A stretch of DNA of 64,000 nt, taken from contig NC_013078.1 of NCBI RefSeq assembly GCF_000142805.1, positions 806,001 through 870,000 of the forward strand, written 5' to 3'. The DNA is from Lachancea thermotolerans CBS 6340 (taxonomy: Eukaryota; Ascomycota; Saccharomycetes; Saccharomycetales; Saccharomycetaceae). Within the stretch, counting starts at the first letter, position 1. Each line of letters opens with the position of its first letter. The notes under the pieces are model-generated. The model saw only the letters and a program-made list of their open reading frames with translations. It had not been told where the DNA came from and ran no database searches. A program made the position numbers and the translations under genes. Positions 49,907 through 60,744 of the stretch are shown here, piece by piece.

Positions 49907-51637
49907 ATGACTTTGCATCAGTTTGATTACATCTTCGCAATTGCAATGCTGTTTGCATTCTTGGATGCTTTCAACATTGGGGCTAACGATGTTGCAAACT
50001 CCTTCGCGTCCGCTATTTCCTCAAAATCGCTAAAATACTGGCAAGCCATGATATTGGCAGGTCTGTGCGAGTTTTTGGGGGCGGTATTGGCAGGGTCCCG
50101 TGTCTCAAAAACAATCAAAAACGATATTATTGATGCATCCACATTTAACAATGACCCTGCCGTTCTAATGCTGACAATGACGTGCGCTTTGGTTGGTTCG
50201 TCATGTTGGCTGACCATTGCAACCTCAATTGGGCTCCCCGTGTCAAATACTCACTCTATCGTCGGCGGTACTATCGGTGCCGGTATTGCTGCCAGCGGCG
50301 CAGGTGGAGTGGTCTGGGGGTGGGATGGTGTTGCACAAATTATTGCGTCCTGGTTTATTGCTCCAGTCTTAGCTGGTCTCATTGCCGCCATAATCTTTAC
50401 TATCTCAAGAATATGCGTGCTTGAAGTCAAGACGTTGGAGAAATCCATCAAAAATGCCTTATTACTAGTCGGGCTGTTGGTTTTTGCAACATTTTCTATC
50501 CTAACGATGTTGATCGTGTGGAAAGGCTCGCCAAATTTGCACTTGGACAATCTGTCAGAGACTGAAACCGCCTTATCGATAGTCTTAACAGGTGCTATTG
50601 CTTCAGTTGTCTACTTCATCTTTTTCTATCCGTTCTACAGAAGAAAGCTCTTGCATCAGGATTGGACACTTAAGCTTGCAGACATTCTCAGAGGTCCAGT
50701 GTTCTATTTCAAGCCTTTAGACGAGATTCCGCCTATGCCTGAGAACCACCAATTGACCATCGACTATTACGAAGGGAGAAGATTTCCTCAAGAAACAGCA
50801 GTTGGTGTTAGTGATGAGGAAAATAAGATGCCAAACGTCTCCACCAAGTCTATCAACGACAATGATGATAACCTTCAAAGGACAGGTTCTGTCGAGACCA
50901 AAACTGAGCCAGAGAACAAGATGTCCACTAGGCAATACTGGTGGTCCCTATTGAAACAGGGCCCTAAGCAATGGCCCAAGCTTCTATGGTTGGTCGTCTC
51001 TCATGGATGGACGCAAGATGTTGTTAGTGCTCAAGTGAACGATAAAGACATGTTATCAGGCAATCTTGTAGATATGTTCAAGAGGTCAAAGTACTATGAC
51101 AACCGTGTCGAGTACATTTATTCTGTTCTACAGGCAATCACTGCCGCTACAATGTCCTTCGCACACGGCGCCAATGACGTCGCGAATGCTACGGGTCCTC
51201 TAGCTGTCGTTTACGAGATATGGAAAACCAACGCTACTGCAGCAAAATCTGATGTACCGGTTTGGGTATTAGCATATGGTGGTGCTGCCCTTGTTCTTGG
51301 CTGCTGGACCTACGGGTATAACATCATTAAAAATTTGGGCAATAAAATTATCCTACAATCGCCATCAAGAGGCTTTTCGATTGAATTAGCTGCTGCTATC
51401 ACAACAGTAATGGCAACACAGCTCGCGATTCCAACGTCCACTACTCAGATTGCTGTCGGAGGTATTGTCGCGGTGGGGCTGTGTAACAAAGATGTTAAGT
51501 CCGTCAACTGGAAGATGGTGGCCTGGTGCTACTCTGGCTGGTTTCTCACATTACCAATTGCTGGACTGATTGCTGGAATACTTAACGGTATTATACTTAA
51601 TGCTCCCCATTTCGGTGGTGTATACGAAATGACATAA
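49907..51637 (+). CDS. PHO89: Pho89, Na+/phosphate cotransporter
   Basis: High-affinity sodium-coupled phosphate importer of the PiT family in the plasma membrane, active at alkaline pH and under phosphate starvation. The 576-residue product (yeast 574) starts MTLHQFDYIFAIAMLFAFLD. It carries the duplicated PiT signature GANDVANSF (25-33) and GANDVANATGP (from about 421), about 12 membrane helices and a long hydrophilic central loop (about 255-375) that includes KPLDEIPPMPENHQLTIDYY. In S. cerevisiae PHO89 lies near the end of chromosome II. Here it is followed tail-to-tail by a broken GEX-type gene. The promoter carries Pho4-type sites. The frame is intact and the ATG is fixed by the conserved N-terminus. 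Confidence 0.96.
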   Translation: MTLHQFDYIFAIAMLFAFLDAFNIGANDVANSFASAISSKSLKYWQAMILAGLCEFLGAVLAGSRVSKTIKNDIIDASTFNNDPAVLMLTMTCALVGSSCWLTIATSIGLPVSNTHSIVGGTIGAGIAASGAGGVVWGWDGVAQIIASWFIAPVLAGLIAAIIFTISRICVLEVKTLEKSIKNALLLVGLLVFATFSILTMLIVWKGSPNLHLDNLSETETALSIVLTGAIASVVYFIFFYPFYRRKLLHQDWTLKLADILRGPVFYFKPLDEIPPMPENHQLTIDYYEGRRFPQETAVGVSDEENKMPNVSTKSINDNDDNLQRTGSVETKTEPENKMSTRQYWWSLLKQGPKQWPKLLWLVVSHGWTQDVVSAQVNDKDMLSGNLVDMFKRSKYYDNRVEYIYSVLQAITAATMSFAHGANDVANATGPLAVVYEIWKTNATAAKSDVPVWVLAYGGAALVLGCWTYGYNIIKNLGNKIILQSPSRGFSIELAAAITTVMATQLAIPTSTTQIAVGGIVAVGLCNKDVKSVNWKMVAWCYSGWFLTLPIAGLIAGILNGIILNAPHFGGVYEMT

Positions 51638-51835
51638 TCAAAGAAGTGTAGGTTTAATATTCTAATTTCTGTAATTACTCTCGAGTTATGTTCTTACTGA
51701 GTAATTGGAGAGAATATTTTTTTGAACTCCATTGATTTGGAAAGGCAACATTAGAAATTAATTTATATGTCTAATACCTGGCGCTATTAACGCCAACATG
51801 ATAATACAAGCTATCAAATAGATGCATTCGAGATT

Positions 51836-53722
51836 TTACTGCTCCTCTTTAAAAGAAAATCTCCTGAATATTCTAAGTGCCCATGTAAACATTGGGTCTT
51901 CATCCGATTGCGCTGCCTCTTCTTCTCCAATGGTGTCACATAGCTTTCTGTCTTTCGTGAACAGAGAAGACAGTAACAAAATACCGGTCAAAATGAGGCT
52001 CACAAGCATTGTTTGTTTTTGAACATGCCGGTAAGCATTTATCACTTGAGTCCTTTCTGGTGTTCCCCAAGGATAAGATGCTATAAATTCATATGGAGAA
52101 GAAAAAGCAGCTTTAGCAAGATTTTCGTTTTTAAGCCGCCGAAAAAGTTGCTTGTACATTGTTTGTGTCCAAATTGCTCCTGATACAGAGGCTCCAGCTG
52201 CATTACCAACTTGAACAAACATGAAGTAAAGCCCAGTGATGCTAGCCATATTGTTGTGAGAAGTCATCGTCTGAAGATTGACAATGAATGACTGTGAAAA
52301 TTGTGGCTCCAAGGCCCAGTACAACGGAAGCACCAACTATGCCAGCATGAGAGTTAGCCCCACTCCTGGAATTGTAAAAGAGTCCGATTGCAACAATCCA
52401 CAGACATATCCCACATATAGAAAAAGGCTTAAGCCGTTTGATGCGAGTTACCATCAGTCCAAAAAAAACGAACCTACGCACGCAACAAAAGTAGGAAGCC
52501 ATATTATCCTTGTAGCTGACTTACTAAATTCATTCACAGAAACCAATAGCACGGGATAAAGATAATCATTAATCCTCGCATATATCATTTTTTCCAGAAA
52601 CGTTGACAGTAGAGTAGCCCGCACTCCGCGATCTCTCAACAAGGAAAAGGGAAGTACTGGGTTCCCAGGACATTTCATTTCCCAGATTAGAAAACCCATA
52701 AAAAGGATCACATCTACGACTAGTGTCGCAATAATTCCTGGTTTCTTCCAGTCCTCGGAAGCCCCGCCTGCAAGTGTTAGAGGGACTAAAATACTACCCA
52801 GAGAAGCGGTGATGAGTGCAATTCCAAATGCGTCAAGGCCGTTACCTAAAGCTCGTGTATAAGATAAAAAACCAACCGTATTGAAGTTCTTCTCTTGTTG
52901 CAGTTCTTTCCATTCTGCCGTCTTCGATGCTTGGTGGATAATGTAAAGCATGAAACCAACAAAAGGCAAGGCTGATAACGGGAAAACAGCAGCCCAAATT
53001 CCAATATCTAAACGCCAGTTTTTGGCAGGGTTTGCGGCCTCAACAATGTCTCCAGACACCCAGCTTATTATAATGCATGGCCATGATGGAGCAAATTGAT
53101 AGAACAACCTCCAAGCTGTCGGTGACATATCTGACAAAACTAAAACGAGTAGAAGCGACACGCCAACAAAGCCAGAATTATAAAATATTGCCCCTACTGA
53201 GTAGGTTCCAAGACCATTGGCTTGAGATTGGATAATGGTGCCCATTGTATATAGAACAGTGCCAACGAGAAATAGTTGTAGTCTTCCATAAACATCTGAG
53301 AGCCGTACAAATATTATTTGAGCTGCAATACTAACTACAATATTGACCACTTGAACAGTTGAAAGAAGAGAGTGCTCATTGAATGACTCAGTAGCATATC
53401 CCGTGTAAACGGACCGTGTTACAAAGTCCAAGTAGTATCCAAACCCACAGATAAATGCAGATAAGATAAGTAAAGTGTTTATCAGTCTCCCTGAGCAAAT
53501 TGTGCTCATAATTTCCATTTCTTTGACTTTCAAAAGGGCGGATGTAGCCTCGAAGCCTGCTTTTGGAACTATGAGTGACTCACTATCATCTCTGGTTGTA
53601 AAAGTTTGAACGCCAACGCTAGTGTCTTTGCAATCAGAAGCCTCGCTCTCGCCGGAACCTTTGATATGGCGTATTTCACGTTCAGAGCTTACCTTAGCAT
53701 CTTTGGTTGAATCTATGGTTCT
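51836..53722 (-). pseudogene. Broken Gex/Arn-family transporter gene (glutathione:proton antiporter type)
   Basis: MFS transporter of the siderophore family, closest to S. cerevisiae Gex1/Gex2 (glutathione exchangers; Arn1-4 are relatives). Family sequence runs in three successive minus-strand frames. The first (53533-52454 plus an upstream leader) has KVKEMEIMSTI, SVYTGYATESFNEHSLLSTVQV and RLSDVYGRLQLFLVGT. The second is around 52500-52330 (RIKRLKPFSICGICLWIVAIGLFY). The third, 52330-51836, has GAAGASVSGAIWTQTM, ending near the normal C-terminus. The leader up to the stop at about 53723 has family-like length but no ATG. There are thus two frame changes and no evident start, so the gene is inactive. 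Little sequence is missing, so the loss is fairly recent. Confidence 0.85.
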
Positions 53723-55583
53723 CTATTATGATTCAGTAGCATGTCATGAAGTGCTATTTATATTTGCTAATCTACATGAGAAGAATCTTCTATACAGAGA
53801 AGGTTATGTCACTGAACTCCACGATGCGTGAAACTAAGCTTCCGATGGCCATTTTTTGTGATTTCCGCGCCAGCGCGTGCCATTCCTCCGTCTAAGATTA
53901 GAGAAGGAAAGAAGTGCTAGAACTGAGAAAACAACCTGTCCGGAGTATTTTTTTGCACCCTGAAGAACATTCGGGGTGTTGCAAGATGAAGGACGTACAG
54001 AAAAAAAAAAAAAATTCCGACGTACCCTTGAAATCTTCGTGAAGGAAAGAAATCATATGAGATACCTCTAAAAATGTGCGCTTTCAAGGAGGCCGAGTTT
54101 AATATAGCTATCAGTTAACAGCAAATAGAAGAATGCCTTGATAGGTTTGTTGATAGGCCTCACTTTTAATCGATAAAATCTGTGAAACTATGAAACATAT
54201 TTAGGAGAGTCTGAGTCGTCGTATGAGAGATTGCCAAACTCGTTGGCTAGGCTTTCCATTATAAGATTAGTGGATTACTTTGTGGATGATGGTACTTAAT
54301 ATCTCCCCGTTTTCTTCAAGTCCCAAGATAGACCCCTGTCGTTGATGAAAATCTCGGGTCTTATACAACACCTTGAGACGTGACTCAGTTTCGAAGTGAG
54401 ATGACTACAGCATTAATGATACCACTTTAAATTATTCCTGACCTATTGTTGTCTGACTTGGACTATGAATGGTCAATACAGATCCATTCTTATGTTTTAG
54501 TTAGGCATCCGTTGTATTTATGATATGTCCATTTGCCGTGTCATTTCATACTAATGTGTCATTATGCAACTTGGCACTATTACACACCAATGATCCGGTC
54601 GAATTCAGACAAAAACAGAGGAAATCGTGTTATTAATGTATGTTTTCCTTCCCAAACTGTCCTGCGCGGATCTCAACGTTGGAAAAGAGGCCCCGTAACT
54701 TTTGAAATATCCTTGACTCCAGACATGAAGTGCAATGTAAGAATTCATTATGTGCTTGTTGTGAAAGGGGCCGGTCCGCCTAAATACCTCGTGTAGACCT
54801 CCGTAGTGTACACCAAGGCTCACGTTTTATTTTCAAGGACCATGGAACGTACGTTTACTCGTATCAAAAATGAAAAGATATCCAAAAACAACCTAGTAGC
54901 TCATTAGAAGTCGAAGCTTTACAAACAAGAAGTACAACGACCTATGTTAATCAGAACCTGAACAAAAAACCAGAGTGCCTCAGTTTTGGGGCCAGCCAGC
55001 TACGTTTCAAGTTATGCCGAGTGGCTTATCCCATTCAATGTGGTCTCTTTTTTAAACAAATGCCTTTCATATGGTCCGTGATAATAATAAAGAGCGGGAT
55101 GACCCTCTCAACATCAAGAATCCAAAATTGCTAGTCGGCCATTGGAGGTCCCTAGTTATGCGCCGTTTGAGGTCTTAGCATTCGCCAAAATGTAAGGTGT
55201 AGTATTTCTTGTTTAAAGACCCAGCAGGATTCTGCTTGTAACAATGATGTTAGTTGTTCTCAGAGCTTTTTGAGTAGTTTTTGAACACCCATGCGACTGC
55301 GAGACAGAGCGGTCCACCAAAGGCTACGCGTCACGCTTGAAATCATGCCAATATCTTTAGTATCGATAAGAACAGATCTTCAATACAGTTGCTGATATAG
55401 AGTTTGCAAACTATACATGTCTTAATGCTCTAGCAAGTCGTGTTATACCACAATTCTTATATTCTGTCGTCATGTAATCTCTCACGATATTGTTGAAGGC
55501 GCAGGATATCTGAATTTCTTCGAAGATAACTCCGAGCTGCTCGAGAGCTTCTTCTTGCCATAGGGATAGACAACGCTCTCACA
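53723..55583. other. 1.9-kb stretch before the DUP array, no supported gene
   Basis: AT-rich DNA with a long A homopolymer near 54002. The largest ATG-started open frame (54533-54796, 87 codons) has no recognisable features. A GCCGAGTGGC near 55017 resembles a tRNA A-box, but no B-box or cloverleaf follows. Confidence 0.4.
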
Positions 55584-56198
55584 ATGAAAGGGGAAAGAGC
55601 AGAAGAGCATTTGATTCAAACTCCACATGTGGATGATCAAAACCTGAGGCTTCCTCGCGATACTTTCCCTAACAGGTTTCTATACGAGATTAGTCGCCAC
55701 AGAACCTTTGTAATTGCTGTTAGCTCGGAGCTGATATTGTATGCTTTTTCGATTTACAGAGGTCTGACCAGCAAGGATCGCGATATAGGGTTTTTGATTG
55801 CGCTTTTTATGATAGTATTAGGATCTACCGGTATTATACTAACAGGCATCATTACCATATGCTTGCTGAACGACTGTGGGACAGATCCATCAAATACACT
55901 GCATTTTATGAAAGAAATAGTTGCTGTAGGACTACAAATGGAAATGAGAGAGTGGGATATTATAGCCGCTAGAATGAACAGGGTTTTTTACCTTAATAAT
56001 TCATGGGCAACCCCTTATTTTTTTTACGACGGAGAAGCGTGTCATTCTTTCTTTAAAAACTACTACCTTAAGCATTATTCAAGAGGAGAAAAAACCAGTG
56101 GCACGAATACATACGGTCTCGAAGAATTTCAACCTTTTGTCGACCAAGCTGTGGAAGCATACAAAAAAAGCGAGACAAGGATGTGCAGTCCATTTTGA
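55584..56198 (+). CDS. DUP240-like membrane protein, C-terminus altered by a frameshift
   Basis: First unit of a same-strand DUP array. The 204-residue product has the shared N-terminus (MKGERAEEHL, then LPRDTFPNRFLYEISRHR), two hydrophobic helices (about 45-62 and 70-92), and the DUP core REWDIIAARMNRVFYLNNSW, then TPYFFYDGEACHSFF. It ends ...YKKSETRMCSPF. From 56170 on the next frame encodes RDKDVQSILNAGSPSG, which matches the C-terminal LDKDWQRLLNTGSSLG of the neighbouring paralogue. One base is therefore missing relative to that paralogue just after the A run at 56163-56169. The core is intact, so the protein may still work. In S. cerevisiae DUP240 and COS proteins act in membrane traffic and endosomal sorting; function here is inferred from the family only. 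Confidence 0.8.
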   Translation: MKGERAEEHLIQTPHVDDQNLRLPRDTFPNRFLYEISRHRTFVIAVSSELILYAFSIYRGLTSKDRDIGFLIALFMIVLGSTGIILTGIITICLLNDCGTDPSNTLHFMKEIVAVGLQMEMREWDIIAARMNRVFYLNNSWATPYFFYDGEACHSFFKNYYLKHYSRGEKTSGTNTYGLEEFQPFVDQAVEAYKKSETRMCSPF

Positions 56199-57069
56199 AC
56201 GCGGGGTCTCCTTCAGGAAGGATGATTGACGCCAAGAACAAAAGTTAGGTGGTTAAACTTGTGGGTGTTTTGCTTTAAATATGTCGTTAAAAAAAAATCT
56301 CGAAATTTTATTTACTACATCGAGGTTCACCAATTGCCTACTGATAACAAAAATACTCAGTTTGTTCCAAGATTGGTAGCCGAAGAAACTTTGCAGTCTA
56401 CCAAAAGATTGTGCGGCGTAGGAAGGAAATAGTAATTTTGTGAGCGCCGGCTGTAAGATCAAAACCAGTGTTACAGCTCTGTGTCCTACCTTAGCTGCAA
56501 CATCTTAAGACGTTTGATCAATGTCTCAGCCCTCCTACTACAGCGATTCCAGTAAAAAAAACAGCTTTTCAAAAGGCCACATTTACGCCCTTCGGTGCAA
56601 AGCCCTCTCATTACTCTTAAAGCTAGAAATTAAAAGGCCAACTTTTTAAATCTTTTCAAGAGCAATTTAAGTCGGCATCTTTTTGCTCGAATTAACAGCT
56701 GCTCGCGTTTGGATTAGCGTGGCTTTATAAGACGCAGCGTTGCGAACTGTCCATACACAGCTCTCAATTCTTACCTCGAGTCTTTATATGCGTTAATATA
56801 TGCCACCTCATATAAGAACTTGGATATGCCGACACTCCTTGCATACAGAACATCTAGCGATGGATTCATATGGATATGGGGACGCGCTATAATTGCACTA
56901 ACGTTTTAGCAAGCTCGCCTCTGTTCAGACATATACAAGATCATGCCGTTTAATCTCATGTACTACGAAGTTGCCAATGGGCTTAGTAGTTTTAATTAAG
57001 CCTTCTTAAAAGCCTCACGATCGCGCTAAGGGCGCGCTAAGGGGTTCATCCTTGAACTGCTAACAACCC
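56199..57069. other. Spacer between DUP units 1 and 2
   Basis: No gene recognised apart from the out-of-frame C-terminal remnant of unit 1 (to about 56247). A short direct repeat of CGCGCTAAGG occurs at about 57023-57043, just upstream of unit 2. Confidence 0.4.
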
Positions 57070-57741
57070 ATGATGAGGGAAGAAAGAGTTGAGGAGTACT
57101 CACTGCATGCATCGCAAGAAGATGACCAAAGCTTGACCCTTCCGCGCGATATATATCCTAACAAATTTTTATACCAGATAAGTCGACATAGAGCGCCCCT
57201 GTTCGCTACTAGCTTGGAGCTGGTTTTGTGCACTCTTTTGATACGTTACTTTATGAAAAAGAATGACAGCTCAGCAAGATTTGAAGCCGTGTCAAGTGTT
57301 GTATCATTTGGATTACCTCTTGGACTGAGTTTATTCTCTGGTATGGTACACCTAGTCCACAATTGTGGAAAGGCTCCAGTGAACAGAGTGCGCTTTATGG
57401 AAGAAATAATAGCAGTAGAACCAGGAACTGAAACAAGAAAGTGGGACAGCATAGCCGCTAGATTGAACGCGATTTTTTACTCTAATAATTCACTAGCGAC
57501 TCCGCACTTTTTTTATGATGGAAATGCATGTTATTTTTATTTCAGGCTCCACTACGTGAGGCCTCTTTTTGAGAAGAAAGAATCTAGTTACGCTTTTAGA
57601 GAGTTTCCTGATGAGTTTAAGGCACTAATTCACCAAGCTATGGAGGCGTACAAAAAGGGACTTGACAAAGACTGGCAGCGCCTGCTCAACACCGGTTCTT
57701 CTCTAGGAATCAGAGCGTCGACGTCTGAAAAAATGACATAA
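57070..57741 (+). CDS. DUP240-like membrane protein, intact
   Basis: The best-preserved unit of the array: 223 residues with a normal ATG (MMREERVEEYSLHASQ). It has the conserved LPRDIYPNKFLYQISRHR before helix 1, two hydrophobic helices (about 43-61 and 73-97), the DUP core RKWDSIAARLNAIFYSNNSL then TPHFFYDGNACYFYF, and the C-terminal segment HQAMEAYKKGLDKDWQRLL. Family knowledge places such proteins at the plasma membrane and endosomes; the exact role is unknown. It serves here as the reference for the decay seen in the other units. Confidence 0.85.
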   Translation: MMREERVEEYSLHASQEDDQSLTLPRDIYPNKFLYQISRHRAPLFATSLELVLCTLLIRYFMKKNDSSARFEAVSSVVSFGLPLGLSLFSGMVHLVHNCGKAPVNRVRFMEEIIAVEPGTETRKWDSIAARLNAIFYSNNSLATPHFFYDGNACYFYFRLHYVRPLFEKKESSYAFREFPDEFKALIHQAMEAYKKGLDKDWQRLLNTGSSLGIRASTSEKMT

Positions 57742-58290
57742 GCGCTTGTCGTCTATGAATGCCTCCTGCTCGGTCTTGTTTTTTCTGTTGATAAAGAGAC
57801 CCTTGATTTTCCTGATGTCGCTTACCTTAGGGTTGCAAGGACACGAGGACATTCAAAAGTCCTGTGTGCTAATAGAGGCGGACCAAACTAATGTCTCTTT
57901 CAGGCCTTCATTTGCTAAATTGAGATTCGCAAACTGCTCTCGGCTATAGCAAGATATTTCAAAAGTTATTCTACTGTTAACGAGTGATCCGAGCGATCAA
58001 CGACCTATCCAAAAGCTACCAGGTATACGCAAAAATTGTGTGTATGTTTGTTTTCTGGATTTTACGCCTTGACGAACTGTTTTGTAAAAACGAGCGCCTT
58101 TCAAGAGCTCTAGTGATTATGTGATACAGCACGTGCTTTCTACACATTATCATTATATACGCGACTCGGATAAATACGCCTATTATAAGTAACGATTTTT
58201 AAGCTGCTTGGCAAACTTGAGCTATCGGAAGGGAAACTCCGAATTACAGCAAATCGTCTCCTAATACTATTTACGCAATAACTCATTTTA
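57742..58290. other. Spacer between DUP unit 2 and the unit 3 relic
   Basis: About 550 bp with no recognisable gene, repeat or RNA. An isolated CACGTG lies near 58131. Confidence 0.35.
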
Positions 58291-58640
58291 ACGAAGAAAG
58301 AGGAAGATGAAGAGCATCTTGTCTCTCCTTCGCTTGCAGCCAATACAGAGTTGAGAGTCCCTTGCGACATTTTCCGTCGCAAGCTTTTATTTGAAGCCGT
58401 CCAACATAAAAAAAATTTATTATCGTCATAGCCTTAGAGCTGGCATTTTGTGCTTAATCAATATACGTCATTATTAAAAGTGAAAAATATTCTGTCAGAG
58501 ATAACGTAAAGTATTTAATGTCACTCGCTGGACTTATAGCTTGATGGATCACCAGTCCTATCACCTCGCCCAAAAGTGATTTGAACACTACTGGCTCAAG
58601 GAAATACAATTAGTCAACAAAACGTGGCAAAAAGATAGCA
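58291..58640 (+). pseudogene. DUP240-like relic (unit 3)
   Basis: The N-terminal third of a DUP unit survives: KKEEDEEHLV, then ELRVPCDIFRRKLLFEAVQH, aligning with the start of units 1 and 5. The codon at the family's start position is ACG (58291), not ATG. After an A run near 58410 the frame changes and continues as IVIALELAFCA (helix 1), soon followed by a stop. Only scattered similarity remains beyond that, and the DUP core is absent. This is an old inactive copy. Confidence 0.65.
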
Positions 58641-59104
58641 TATGGTGTGGTCGGCCACCGTATAATCCGATTTTTTCACGAAAATTGTATGTATTACTTC
58701 CTTAATATTCATGCGCCAAACTTACAGTAAAAACATCAAATATTGCAGCATCTGCACGCGTGTGTCACTAGCGTATTAAAAAAACAAACACTTTTACACT
58801 TCGCTATGGCCTGTAAGGTTCCAAGATGTTTAGGCGTATCTTTTATGCGGTCAAAACAAACTTAACCCGCAGAGCCTATCCGCCACCCCTTAGAGTTTCA
58901 GCAGCCCCTCGTAAACTTTCTCGTTGTTAGTAGCGACGAACCTGCCAGCCTTCCCGCTTCGTGCCCAATTCTGATTTAACCTTACAAGAACGTATCATCA
59001 AACACGGAGATCTTGAGCTGGATATCTTTTAGCCTTCAGCAAAGTGGAATTCCGGACTAGATACCAAACTTTTCCTAACCACATAGGTGTAAGACACCAT
59101 TGCA

Positions 59105-59761
59105 ATAAACGGGGGCGAAGTAGAAGAGTATTTAATTAATTTCATAGAAATAGGAGATGAGAACTTGGGACTTCCATGTGACATTTTTCCCAGCAGGTTT
59201 CTTTACGAGGTGATCCGGAATAGAAGTGTCCTAATCGGCTTAGGTTCAGCACTGCTAGTGTGCGCTCTTGCTTTCACCATGGCCCGTAAATTCATTAGTG
59301 GCGATGACCTTGCAGCCATACGAATATTTATCGTAAGTTTAGGAATGGCAGGCACAGCAATCACGGGTGCAATCATCGAGGGTCGAGTCGAGAGCGTGAT
59401 TTTAATGCCATCAAACAAAGTACAATTTATGAAAGAAATAGCGATTCTAGGTCCCGGACTAGAAATGAAAAAGGGGGGCGTTGTTGCTGCTAAGATGAAT
59501 CCAGTTTTACACAAAAGCAGCTTATTGGCAACGCCATATTACTTTTACGACGGAGAATCATGCTATTCCTGCTTCAGAAATGAATATCTTCATCCATATT
59601 TGAGAAGAAAGAATACTAACGACACACAAGCATATATTGTCGATGAATTCAAACCCTTTGTCGATCAAGTTTTGAAGTCATATGAGGAGAGTTTGAACAA
59701 AGATTTGCAGCATATGTTAGAAGAAGAGATTTCTGTTGAGAGTCAGCATATCAAGCTATAA
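59105..59761 (+). pseudogene. DUP240-like gene lacking an ATG (unit 4)
   Basis: An uninterrupted frame encodes a complete DUP unit: EVEEYLIN, LPCDIFPSRFLYEVIRNR, two hydrophobic helices, a core with KKGGVVAAKMNPVL and TPYYFYDGESCYSCF, and the C-terminal YEESLNKDLQHML. The position aligning with the start of unit 2 is ATA (59105). No ATG lies in frame between the upstream stop (59090-59092) and the body of the domain; the first in-frame ATG is after helix 1. The conserved Trp of the core (WD.IAA) is replaced by glycine. Either this is a recent start-loss pseudogene or translation begins at a non-AUG codon (a TTG at 59165 is in frame). Called as a probable pseudogene. Confidence 0.65.
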
Positions 59762-60744
59762 CTGTCGGCTTCTAGCGTTTTGCTGCACTCTTTTCCTCCC
59801 TCTATCCTAGTTTATGCAAATCTCAATGTTGACAATAAGACTAGGCCCCTGGTAATGAAACTGCCTTGATTTGGGCGTTGTGAAGTGGTACATGAAGTTA
59901 CACTTAAAACATTGCATATAAAAAACGGGCTGCTCTTCGTGAATATCTCGTGTTAGTTTCCACTTCCTAAATTTAGCCTAGTGTGTTACCGTCAAAATTA
60001 GTAGAAGAGACTTTATCTATCAAGGTGGAACGGGTTATTAAAGCCATTTGTTGATAATTGAAGATTAATGCGTCTTGTTAAGGATTAGCTCTTGAGATGT
60101 TTTCAGAAGCCCAACTTTGTGGCCTACTAGTCACAACATACATTTTTAACACTTGATTAATCCTGTTTACCTTAGTCTCACCATCAGAACAGCTAAGCAC
60201 AAGTCAGACTCCGTAGTATGCAAAATGATCTGATATAGCCTCTCTAGTATCATAGATTGATAAAAAACGACTCAATTTTGTAAGCCTACATGGAATGTGC
60301 CACATTATAGCTGAAGAACCACGCATCGAATGTCCTGTTGTTAATAGCAGCGGCTGGTTGCTGGTTGCACATAGACTTGTACGTGTTTGCTGACGATGGC
60401 AATTTTAACCGCACTAGTATAATGATTAAAACTATCTATACTCTGTAGACACGTAAAATGCAAACTGCATCTTACAGGGCAGCGTGTCAAACTAGGAATA
60501 TTGCTGATTTCGTAGCATTCAGGATGCGTATGAGTGGAAAAGTGATTCGGGAAGTACTTCCACAATATGGCCACTTTGAGCTATGATGAGCGCTTTGTTG
60601 TATTCATGCAGCTCTTGGGTTATAGAGCACTCGACTTGTCATGATTAATATCGCCAAGACCTTGGAGCGTTGAGGCCCATAAAAGAGAAGTCCGAAATAT
60701 TAAAAAAATTTCAACATATCTACTAACGCTAAAAACACGGCATA
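59762..60744. other. Spacer between DUP units 4 and 5
   Basis: About 980 bp, AT-rich, with no recognisable gene, RNA or repeat. Open frames are shorter than 80 codons and have no family features. Confidence 0.35.

Noticed and set aside
55010-55080. tRNA A-box-like sequence GCCGAGTGGC
   Set aside because: No B-box, acceptor pairing or cloverleaf follows.
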